Below the pieces are notes generated by a model. That model saw only the letters and a list, made by a program, of their open reading frames with translations. It had not been told where the DNA came from and ran no database searches. Below, piece after piece: positions 43,551-51,029 of a DNA stretch of 64,000 bases; within the stretch, counting starts at the first letter, position 1; every line of letters starts with the position of its first letter. The stretch is from Wandonia haliotis. Its GTDB lineage: Bacteria > Bacteroidota > Bacteroidia > Flavobacteriales_D > Crocinitomicaceae. Where the stretch lies: contig NZ_BAAAFH010000022.1 of NCBI RefSeq assembly GCF_039523435.1, positions 124,001 through 188,000 on the forward strand, given 5' to 3'. The position numbers were made by a program, and so were the translations under genes.

Positions 43551-44504
43551 ATGTCGGAAACAAAAGCAATTGACGAACTCGTACAAAAGTACAACCGTTT
43601 AAAACAAGAGATTCATAAAGTTATTGTCGGACAGGATGAAGTAGTTGACCAGGTTCTTATTTCGATTTTCTCCAAAGGACATTGTCTTTTGGTTGGTGTT
43701 CCCGGACTGGCAAAAACACTTCTTGTCAATACAATATCCCAATCTCTCGGGCTTTCCGGCAACCGGATTCAGTTTACGCCTGATCTGATGCCTTCTGACA
43801 TTATCGGGTCTGAAATACTTGATGAAAACCGTCAGTTCAAATTTATAAAAGGACCTATTTTTCACAATATCGTCCTCGCTGATGAGATTAATAGGACACC
43901 TCCTAAAACTCAGGCTGCACTACTTGAAGCCATGCAGGAGAAATCGGTTACAGCTGCAGGTGTTACTCATAAACTACCACAACCATTTTTTGTTCTGGCT
44001 ACTCAAAATCCAATTGAACAGGAAGGAACTTATCCCCTGCCTGAAGCACAATTGGATCGTTTCATGTTTAACATTTGGGTTGATTACCCTTCTTTTGAAG
44101 AAGAGGTCGCTATTGTAAAAGCAACAACGACCAATCAGGAAACAAACATCTCACCCCAGTTAACGGCTGAAGAAATACTACATTTTCAAAACAGTATACG
44201 ACAACTTCCTGTTTCAGATAATGTAGTGGAATATGCTGTGAAACTGGTTGCCAGAACACGAAAAGACGATTCGTCTGCTCCTGAATTAACCAAACAATAT
44301 ATTTCATGGGGAGCAGGTCCAAGAGCATCTCAAAACCTCATCATAGGAGCGAAATGCCATGCCGCTCTGAATGGTAAATACTCTCCGGATATCGAAGATG
44401 TAAAAGCTGTAGCTCTCCCTATCCTACGACATAGAATTGTACGGAATTACCGGGCGGAAGCCGAAGGATATACGGTCGAAAAAATTATCGGTGAGCTTTT
44501 ATAA
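43551..44504 (+). CDS. MoxR-family AAA+ ATPase
   Basis: 317 residues, the usual MoxR/RavA-like length. It has Walker A GVPGLAKT (about 43-50), Walker B IVLADEINR (about 108-116), sensor segment VLATQNPIEQEGTYPLPEAQ (about 148-167, diagnostic for MoxR) and the C-terminal lid with GAGPRASQNLI. MoxR ATPases act as chaperones in assembly of metal- or surface-protein complexes, often with von Willebrand A and DUF58 partners; none is visible here. It starts 23 bases after the SurA-like gene. Its stop codon abuts the stop of the convergent methyltransferase gene with no intergenic base. Confidence 0.93.
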   Translation: MSETKAIDELVQKYNRLKQEIHKVIVGQDEVVDQVLISIFSKGHCLLVGVPGLAKTLLVNTISQSLGLSGNRIQFTPDLMPSDIIGSEILDENRQFKFIKGPIFHNIVLADEINRTPPKTQAALLEAMQEKSVTAAGVTHKLPQPFFVLATQNPIEQEGTYPLPEAQLDRFMFNIWVDYPSFEEEVAIVKATTTNQETNISPQLTAEEILHFQNSIRQLPVSDNVVEYAVKLVARTRKDDSSAPELTKQYISWGAGPRASQNLIIGAKCHAALNGKYSPDIEDVKAVALPILRHRIVRNYRAEAEGYTVEKIIGELL

Positions 44505-45665
44505 TTACTCTTCCTGTTGTATTTTCTTTTTTGATCCTTCGTAGATTGAGTAGTTTCTGAAACTACACTCAAGACTACCATTGAATATCTTCATCTTTCG
44601 GGAAGGTTTTAAAGCGACCGATTTCAAAGCATCTTCATTGGAGGAAATAACCCAGCATTCGTAACCTGCCAATTCATGCTTAAACCAGTCTCCTAAACGA
44701 GCATATAGTGCTTCTATCTCCTCTCCCATGCGTTCTCCGTAAGGTGGGTTTGTAATTAAGACTCCATTCCCCTCAGGAATTTTCAAATCCTCAAAATCTC
44801 CCATTACAAACTGCACACACCTCGAAACGGGAAGGGCCCGAATATTACGTTTTGCCTTGGTGACAACAATCTGATCAATATCTGAAGCTATAATCGAAAA
44901 ATCTAATTTCACCGGCTTTTTAGGTGCGGCTTCGTAAATCCCCTCCCACAGCTCCCGATCAAAATTCAGGAGATTTTTGAATGCGTAATGCCTTCTTTCG
45001 ATATTAGCCGGTATCCCCGCAGCCAATAATGCGGCCTCAATAACAAGGGTTCCTGATCCGCACATCGGGTCAATAAAAGTAGACTTACGATCCCACCCTG
45101 ATAAATACAATAAACCGGCAGCAGCAACTTCGTTAAGCGGAGCTGGTCCTGTTTCGGTACGATATCCCCGCTTGTACAAGGGAGCTCCGGTTGTATTTAA
45201 AGAAAGTACACAATTCTTTCCTGATATATAGACATCAATACTTACCTGTGGGTTCTTAGCGTCAATATTAGGTCTGTCTCCTGTTTGTTCCCTGAACTGA
45301 TCAACAATCGCATCCTTAATCAGAAGTTGAGGAAATTGTGTATTCGTAAACACATCACTGAAAATTGCTCCTTTAATAGCAAAGGTTTTTCCCTTATCAA
45401 ACAGGGAAACCCAATTAATCTTTTTTGCCTGTGCGTACAAATCATCCTTATCCTTAAAAGAAAAAGCTGCCAGTTCCACCAACACGACAAGTCCGGTTCT
45501 GAGATACAGATTCAGATAATAGACATCTCGCCAGGCTCCTGTAATTCGTACTGCCCGATTCAGGATTTCCGGGTCATGGTACCCCAGTTCCTGCAACTCT
45601 TGTTGCACTGCTTTTTCGAAACCATATAATGTCTTAATCGTAATCTTCAATTTTTCTTCACTCAT
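44505..45665 (-). CDS. THUMP-domain class I RNA methyltransferase (RlmL N-domain/YpsC-like)
   Basis: About 386 residues from ATG 45665, preceded by AGAAAGG as a plausible ribosome site. A THUMP RNA-binding domain (about 5-160; KTLYGFEKAVQQELQELGY) is followed by a Rossmann SAM-methyltransferase: motif I DPMCGSGTLVIEAALLA, IIASDIDQIVV, and the N-methyl-guanine motif ITNPPYGERM. The family methylates guanine N2 in rRNA, as the N-terminal half of E. coli RlmL does. It probably shares a transcript with the upstream TRIC gene (8-base gap). Confidence 0.9.
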   Translation of the reverse strand: MSEEKLKITIKTLYGFEKAVQQELQELGYHDPEILNRAVRITGAWRDVYYLNLYLRTGLVVLVELAAFSFKDKDDLYAQAKKINWVSLFDKGKTFAIKGAIFSDVFTNTQFPQLLIKDAIVDQFREQTGDRPNIDAKNPQVSIDVYISGKNCVLSLNTTGAPLYKRGYRTETGPAPLNEVAAAGLLYLSGWDRKSTFIDPMCGSGTLVIEAALLAAGIPANIERRHYAFKNLLNFDRELWEGIYEAAPKKPVKLDFSIIASDIDQIVVTKAKRNIRALPVSRCVQFVMGDFEDLKIPEGNGVLITNPPYGERMGEEIEALYARLGDWFKHELAGYECWVISSNEDALKSVALKPSRKMKIFNGSLECSFRNYSIYEGSKKKIQQEE

Positions 45666-45673
45666 GACCTTTC

Positions 45674-46288
45674 TCACCATTTACTAATTTCTCTTATCTG
45701 CGGCATCTGCCATTTTTTCCAGACCGCCAAAACACGAATAATCATTATTATCAGGGCAGATACAATTGCATTAAACTCGGTTGAAAACCACCCCAAAACA
45801 CTAATAATCATATAAAAAACACCTCCTACAATGACTGCTGTTGCGTAAATTTCCTTTCGAAACACCAACGGAATCTCATTACAAAGCACATCACGCAGAA
45901 CCCCACCAAAAGTAGCCGTAATTACTCCAAGGAATATAGCCACAACCGGATATTGTTCCAGTCCAAGACTTTTTTCAATTCCATAAACCGCAAACAACCC
46001 AAGTCCGATCGTATCAAAAATGAAAAACGTCCTTCGCATTTCCTTGATGCGTTCACGAAAAATAATTCCGACAATTGCCCCGGCAAAAACAACAGAGATA
46101 TAACTCAACGATTTCAACCATTCCACTTCAACAGATAACAATACATCACGAATTGTTCCTCCGCCAATGGAAGTCATAAATGCAATAAATATTCCTCCGA
46201 GCAAATCCATGTCTTTATCTGCTGCAGTCAGTAGCCCACTAATTGCAAAGAAAAAGATTCCTACATGGTTGATCAGATCAATTATCAC
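45674..46288 (-). CDS. TRIC/UPF0126-family trimeric cation channel
   Basis: A 204-residue inner-membrane protein with about seven helices in two homologous halves. The family motifs are SIGGGTIRDVLL (about 41-52) and ATFGGVLRDVLCNEIP (about 126-141), which line the K+ channel of bacterial TRIC proteins. The start is a GTG at 46288 (no ATG before the first helix). Its 5' end faces the patatin gene across about 40 bases. Confidence 0.88.
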   Translation of the reverse strand: MIIDLINHVGIFFFAISGLLTAADKDMDLLGGIFIAFMTSIGGGTIRDVLLSVEVEWLKSLSYISVVFAGAIVGIIFRERIKEMRRTFFIFDTIGLGLFAVYGIEKSLGLEQYPVVAIFLGVITATFGGVLRDVLCNEIPLVFRKEIYATAVIVGGVFYMIISVLGWFSTEFNAIVSALIIMIIRVLAVWKKWQMPQIREISKW

Positions 46289-46309
46289 AACTTATTCAGT
46301 CAAAAATTA

Positions 46310-46317
46310 TAACTTTG
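46310..46317 (+). promoter_or_regulatory. -7 box of the patatin gene
   Basis: TAACTTTG, a perfect TAnnTTTG match, with a predicted transcript start near 46322. This leaves only a few bases before the earliest plausible patatin codon (CTG 46328). Confidence 0.5.
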
Positions 46318-46327
46318 AAATAAAACT

Positions 46328-48625
46328 CTGAACACAAAGGTATCATACCGTTTTATATTTGGCCTATTTCTATGCATTCTTTTCGCATTTTCAGCCCGTG
46401 CTCAGCGTGTAGGGCTGGTTTTTAGCGGCGGGGGAGCAAGTGGACTGGCTCATATAGGTGTGTTAAAAGCACTGGAAGAACACAATATCCCTGTTGATTA
46501 TATAACCGGAACTTCGGCAGGTGCTTTAGTTGGTGCCTACTATGCCTGTGGGTATTCAGCCAGTGAAATCGAAGCGATTGTTCTGAGTGATCTTTTTCAG
46601 CTCATGACAAAAGGGGAGATTGAACCGGAGCATAAATTCAGCTTACGTCAGGAGGAAATAAACGCCTCCATGCTTAACATACCTTTCAGTAAAGACAGTA
46701 TTCTATCAAAAAGTCTTCCGACCAGCTTCATAAAACCCGCTTTAATGGATTTTGAAATGCTGATCAGTCTGGGTGTCACATCTGCATCGACAGGAGAAAA
46801 TTTTGATAGTCTGTTCATTCCATTTCGGTGCGTGGCTTCGGATATTGCTGACAAAAAATCGGTTATTTTTTCTGGAGGAGCACTCAATAAAGCAGTAAGA
46901 GCCTCCATGACTTTTCCATTTTACATGAATCCAATTCGTGTAAACGGGCGATTATTATTTGACGGGGGACTGTATAACAACTTCCCGGCAGATGTTATGT
47001 ACCATGAATTTGATCCGGATTTCATCATAGGGAGTAATGTTTCTTCCAATGAACCTCCTCCTACTGAAGATGACGTATTCTCTCATCTGAAAAATATGTT
47101 GGTGAGTAAAACGACCTTTGATCTTCCCTGTGAAACAGGGGTCATGATAGAACCGAACATTGATGTTTCTACATTTGATTTTGACAAAGCACGAGAAGCA
47201 ATTAACGGAGGTTATGAATCCGCTATTCTTTTAATGGACTCAATCAAACAGCAAATACACAGGCGAACCTCTCCCGAAGAATTGAAAGAAAAAAGAAAGC
47301 AATTCAGAAGTAAAATAATTCCCTTACAAATTGACCAGGTACATGCACAAGACAAAGGAGGAAAAACATCCTCTTTTGCGGAATCCACTATATCCGGAAA
47401 ATTAAAACGTGGTTTTCTGGATGAACACAAATTGAAAAAACAATATTTCAGACTGATTGAAACTCCTCAGATCAGCTACCTGTTTCCAACGATTGATAAA
47501 ACATCAGACAGTACGTACGGATTACATTTGAAAGTCAACAAATCCAAAGACTTCAAGCTTGCTGTAGGTGGTCATTTTTCGTCACGCCCTGTCAACACAG
47601 GTTACATAGGATTTTCTTACTACTCTATGGGAAAGGCCGCCTTTCGGGTAAATCTGGAATCCTATTTCGGGAAGTTTTACGGTTCAGTAAAAGCAAATAT
47701 TGACTTTCATGTTCCATCAGTCCTTCCTGTAACTATTCAGCCGTATTTTGTCATGAACAGATGGGATTATTTTAGAAGTTTTGCCACATTTTTCGAACCC
47801 GTCAAACCTTCCTTCCTGATTCAAAACGAACTGTATTTCGGAAGTAAATTCTCTGTTCCGTTAACCAATACTACCAAAACAGGAGGAGACTTCCGACTCT
47901 TTTATCTGGATGATAGTTATTACCAAAGTGAGGACTTTGGCTTGTCCGACACCGCAGATCACACCTATTTTGATGGTGTTTCTTTACGATGGAGTTTAGA
48001 AAAAAATACGCTCAACAGAAAACAGTTTGCATCAGAGGGGCATGCATTCAAGCTTTTGGTAAATTATGTTTCAGGGCGGGAACACAGTGTATCCGGTTCA
48101 ACAGGAAATGACAAATATGATATTGTAAAGGATCACAATTGGATTAACGTACAGGCTGAAGCCAACTATTTTTTTCTCAACACAAAGATCAGCCATACCG
48201 GAGGGCATCTGGTTGGTGTTTTCAATAGTCAGTCCCTGTTTAAAAACTATACAGCATCAATACTAAGTACCACCGCATTTGCTCCTACACCGGATTCAAG
48301 GACTTATTTTTTGCCGGAATACAGATCTCCGCAATACATCGGTTTTGGTATTAATCAGGTTTTTACGTTTAAAAACAGAATTGACCTTCGAATTGATGCT
48401 TATGGTTTTCAGCCTTTTGTAGAAATTGAGCGAAATCCGGACGGTTCATTCGGATACGATAGGGATGTTGGTCCTCCCCGATTCCTGGGATCTGCTTCGA
48501 TTATTTATTTCAGCCCTTTGGGACCGATTCGTGGAACACTTAATTACTTCCCTTATCAAAACAAACCGATCTCTTTTCAGATTAGTTTCGGCTATGTTCT
48601 CTTCAATGAACGCGCCATACGATAA
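46328..48625 (+). CDS. Patatin-like phospholipase with C-terminal outer-membrane barrel
   Basis: About 765 residues. The reading frame is open from a stop at 46316. Upstream of the first ordinary start (GTG 46460) it encodes a complete signal peptide (SYRFIFGLFLCILFAFSARA) and the essential patatin glycine-rich motif (FSGGGASGLAHIGVL). The start must therefore lie upstream: CTG 46328 is my choice, with an ATA/ATT codon as an alternative. Catalytic motifs: GTSAG (nucleophile Ser) and DGGLYNN (catalytic Asp). The C-terminal half (about 365-765) is a beta-barrel (surface-antigen/Omp85-like, ending FQISFGYVLF). This is the PlpD/type Vd-like plan, suggesting a surface-exposed lipase. The start codon position is uncertain; the gene itself is firm. 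Confidence 0.82.
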   Translation: MNTKVSYRFIFGLFLCILFAFSARAQRVGLVFSGGGASGLAHIGVLKALEEHNIPVDYITGTSAGALVGAYYACGYSASEIEAIVLSDLFQLMTKGEIEPEHKFSLRQEEINASMLNIPFSKDSILSKSLPTSFIKPALMDFEMLISLGVTSASTGENFDSLFIPFRCVASDIADKKSVIFSGGALNKAVRASMTFPFYMNPIRVNGRLLFDGGLYNNFPADVMYHEFDPDFIIGSNVSSNEPPPTEDDVFSHLKNMLVSKTTFDLPCETGVMIEPNIDVSTFDFDKAREAINGGYESAILLMDSIKQQIHRRTSPEELKEKRKQFRSKIIPLQIDQVHAQDKGGKTSSFAESTISGKLKRGFLDEHKLKKQYFRLIETPQISYLFPTIDKTSDSTYGLHLKVNKSKDFKLAVGGHFSSRPVNTGYIGFSYYSMGKAAFRVNLESYFGKFYGSVKANIDFHVPSVLPVTIQPYFVMNRWDYFRSFATFFEPVKPSFLIQNELYFGSKFSVPLTNTTKTGGDFRLFYLDDSYYQSEDFGLSDTADHTYFDGVSLRWSLEKNTLNRKQFASEGHAFKLLVNYVSGREHSVSGSTGNDKYDIVKDHNWINVQAEANYFFLNTKISHTGGHLVGVFNSQSLFKNYTASILSTTAFAPTPDSRTYFLPEYRSPQYIGFGINQVFTFKNRIDLRIDAYGFQPFVEIERNPDGSFGYDRDVGPPRFLGSASIIYFSPLGPIRGTLNYFPYQNKPISFQISFGYVLFNERAIR

Positions 48626-48700
48626 GTTGAATAAAAACTAATCCCTCTTCGATTTTTTCACTTATATCCCCTAATTCTGCAATCATGGAACAATCTTTAC

Positions 48701-48708
48701 TATTTTTG
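48701..48708 (+). promoter_or_regulatory. -7 box of the VOC gene
   Basis: TATTTTTG, a perfect TAnnTTTG match, with a predicted start near 48714. An AGGAG ribosome site (48721-48725), unusual in this phylum, precedes the ATG at 48728. Confidence 0.5.
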
Positions 48709-48727
48709 GGGCAAATTATTAGGAGCT

Positions 48728-49792
48728 ATGGAAAAAATCATCTGTGGAATTCAGCAAATGGGGATTGGTGTTCCCAACGTTCAGGAAATATGGAAATGGT
48801 ATCGAAAGTTTTTTGGTGTTGATGTACGTATTTTCGAAGAAGCGGCTGAAGCTCCGTTGATGACTCGTTATACCGGCGGAACAGTACATAGCCGAACTGC
48901 TACACTTGCTTTAAGTATGCAAAGTGGAGGAGGTTTTGAGATCTGGCAGTTTACCAGCCGCCCTACCGAGAAAGCAGACTTTGAGATTCAGTTAGGTGAT
49001 TACGGTTTATATGCCTGTCGTATAAAATCCCGTGATGTTCAGGCAAGTTATGTCTATATGAAAAGTAATGGTGCAGAGGTACTTGGAGAACCACAAAAAG
49101 CACCGGACGGATCATTCAACTTCTTCGTAAAAGATCCGAATGGGAATCTGTTTAATGTCGTAGAAGGCTCCGGTTGGTTCAAAGAAACGAATCACCCGGC
49201 ACGAACAGGTGGTGTGGCAGGTGCGTTGATAGGCGTTAGTGATATTGAGAAAGCACTTCCTTTGTATCGTGATATACTGGGGTATGAAACCGTAGTATAT
49301 GATTATACCGGTGTTTCGGATTGTTTCTCTGATCTTCCGGCGGGAAAAGGGAATTTCCGAAGAGTACTTTTGAAGCACAAAGACGAGCGCATGGGACCTT
49401 TCTCAAAGTTATTAGGTCCGACTCAGATAGAACTTGTTCAAAGTACAGATCGTACAGATTGTCGAAAGATATTTGAAAACCGATTCTGGGGGGATTGGGG
49501 ATTCATCCACTTGTGTTTTGATGTTCAGGGCATGGATACTTTGCAGAAAGAATGTGAAGAAAAAGGATTTCCTTTCACTGTGGACAGCGGAAAAACATTT
49601 GATATGGGAGAAGCCGGCGGTCGTTTCTCGTACATAGAAGATCCTGATGGAACCTGGATAGAATTTGTTGAGACACACAAAGTTCCGGTAATGAAAAAGC
49701 TGGGTTGGTATATAAATCTGAAAAATAAAAAGCCCGGAAAACGACTTCCAAACTGGATGCTTTCTGCAATGGGAATGAACCGGGTGAAATAG
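48728..49792 (+). CDS. Two-domain VOC (glyoxalase/dioxygenase superfamily) protein
   Basis: 354 residues with two vicinal-oxygen-chelate modules: about 5-150 (QQMGIGVPNVQEIWKWYRKF; ending FVKDPNGNLFNVVEG) and about 160-320 (GALIGVSDIEKALPLYRDIL; ending YIEDPDGTWIEFVE). The second has typical metal-ligand positions (IHLCFDV and the Glu in IEFVE). These enzymes bind a divalent metal and act on diverse small molecules, and the substrate cannot be assigned. A basic tail (KNKKPGKRLPNWML) follows. It has its own promoter and a strong ribosome site, and is followed by a terminator. Confidence 0.82.
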   Translation: MEKIICGIQQMGIGVPNVQEIWKWYRKFFGVDVRIFEEAAEAPLMTRYTGGTVHSRTATLALSMQSGGGFEIWQFTSRPTEKADFEIQLGDYGLYACRIKSRDVQASYVYMKSNGAEVLGEPQKAPDGSFNFFVKDPNGNLFNVVEGSGWFKETNHPARTGGVAGALIGVSDIEKALPLYRDILGYETVVYDYTGVSDCFSDLPAGKGNFRRVLLKHKDERMGPFSKLLGPTQIELVQSTDRTDCRKIFENRFWGDWGFIHLCFDVQGMDTLQKECEEKGFPFTVDSGKTFDMGEAGGRFSYIEDPDGTWIEFVETHKVPVMKKLGWYINLKNKKPGKRLPNWMLSAMGMNRVK

Positions 49793-49805
49793 ACCGGTTT
49801 TATAT
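49778..49805 (+). terminator. Terminator overlapping the VOC stop codon
   Basis: A 6-bp stem AACCGG / CCGGTT (49778-49783 and 49794-49799) encloses the stop codon region, followed by TTTATAT. It reaches the end of the convergent membrane-protein gene at 49800. Confidence 0.5.
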
Positions 49806-50294
49806 CACAAATCCCATCAAAAGAGAAAATATAGCAATACCAATCATTATCATTTGGTGATTCATATCCCGTGTATCACCAAGTGAACTATCTGATTTTG
49901 AAACACTCGAATACCAGTTGTTTGAAAACCGAAATCCAGAAGAAGATCCCAGTACAAGGTCTTTTTGATACTTGCTTACAAATCGTATTTTAAAAACCAA
50001 GTACAATACTACCGTGAAGAACAATCCTTTCGAAAAAAACCAATCGAATTTGGCCCCTACTCCTAGGATACCTAAAATCCATGCTATAAGAAAAGGAAGA
50101 TTGGACAAGTTATTCCCAAATGTTGAAACAGGTAGTATATAAGCAATTATATAAACAAAAACTATCTTATTCGTATCAAACCAGTTTCCAATCGCTAAAG
50201 AACTGCCGTATAAGAATAGTAGTAAACCAATCTCAGTCAGAGTAAATCGATCAATCCTAAATTTATATTTCCTTACAAAATTTCCGATTTGCAT
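49800..50294 (-). CDS. Membrane protein of unknown function
   Basis: 164 residues. About four hydrophobic segments are visible: LLLFLYGSSLAIG, IVFVYIIAYILPVS, FLIAWILGILGVGAKF and a C-terminal IGIAIFSLLMGFVI, separated by a Ser-rich soluble loop (SSSGFRFSNNWYSSVSKSDS). I recognise no family. It is 18 bases downstream of the small lipoprotein gene on the same strand, and the two probably form one unit. Confidence 0.6.
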   Translation of the reverse strand: MQIGNFVRKYKFRIDRFTLTEIGLLLFLYGSSLAIGNWFDTNKIVFVYIIAYILPVSTFGNNLSNLPFLIAWILGILGVGAKFDWFFSKGLFFTVVLYLVFKIRFVSKYQKDLVLGSSSGFRFSNNWYSSVSKSDSSLGDTRDMNHQMIMIGIAIFSLLMGFVI

Positions 50295-50312
50295 TTTTCA
50301 GGTCTCTTTCAT

Positions 50313-50951
50313 TCAAAACACAGCACACACATTACGTAACACCCAAACTCCGCCTATTTTTTTCATTGACACAAAGTAACTAATTCCCTGATGTGTACAA
50401 AAACGCCACTCCGGATGAAACGTATAAAAGAAATAAACAGTTTTATAATCACTACTAAAAAACATTCTTGAATAGGCAACGGTTCCTATTGTTCTGATAG
50501 TATCCGTATTCTTTTTCCTATCAGATAAAACAGAAATACTGTCATAATCCATTACTCGCTCTACAGCTAGTTTTTTTGAATGGCAGCAATAAAAAGAACT
50601 CAAATCCAAACCAAGTTCTGCCTCTATAAGATACAAGTAGCTATCACCCGGACAATACAATGAATCGTACAAAAACAATAACCATCCGGAAGAATCTATA
50701 GCTGCTCTTTTTTGTTGAACATACGATTTTAAAATTGAATCAGCCTGCTCGTTACTTATATCTGCAGGTATCTCAGGTATGATAACTTCTCCTTCTCTCG
50801 GAGTAAAAATAGATACAGTCTGATTGATGACCTCAATTTCCAGTGCGTCTTCATCCATAGACCACTTATCCTCTTTACTGCCCCTACATGAACTCAGGAA
50901 AAATAAAACAGCAGATAAAACATATACTATTTTACATCTATTCTGCATCAT
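50313..50951 (-). CDS. Lipoprotein of unknown function
   Basis: 212 residues with a clear lipoprotein signal (YVLSAVLFFLSSC, Cys about 22). The body has an acidic start, YVQQKRAAIDSSGWLLFLYD, and a C-terminal strand-rich region (TVYFFYTFHPEWRFCTHQGI). No family is recognised. Two adjacent ATG codons (50951 and 50948) could serve as start. A strong terminator separates it from the E1 gene upstream, so it should have its own promoter in the 50952-50970 stretch, though I see no good box. Confidence 0.6.
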   Translation of the reverse strand: MMQNRCKIVYVLSAVLFFLSSCRGSKEDKWSMDEDALEIEVINQTVSIFTPREGEVIIPEIPADISNEQADSILKSYVQQKRAAIDSSGWLLFLYDSLYCPGDSYLYLIEAELGLDLSSFYCCHSKKLAVERVMDYDSISVLSDRKKNTDTIRTIGTVAYSRMFFSSDYKTVYFFYTFHPEWRFCTHQGISYFVSMKKIGGVWVLRNVCAVF

Positions 50952-50972
50952 TCAGCATCGCTTTATAGAGAT

Positions 50973-51005
50973 AAAAAAAGGGTAAGCTTCATCCTGCCTA
51001 CCCTT
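50973..51005 (-). terminator. Terminator after the fused E1 gene
   Basis: On the minus strand AAGGGTAGGC / GCTTACCCTT (50996-51005 and 50978-50987) forms a 10-bp stem with one G-T pair and an 8-base loop, followed by a run of T. It begins 24 bases after the E1 stop. Confidence 0.8.
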
Positions 51006-51029
51006 ATAACAATCTTTTTATTAACTTAT

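Noticed and set aside
46460..46462. GTG at 46460 as the patatin start
   Set aside because: It would remove the signal peptide and the glycine-rich oxyanion motif, both of which are intact in the same frame upstream.
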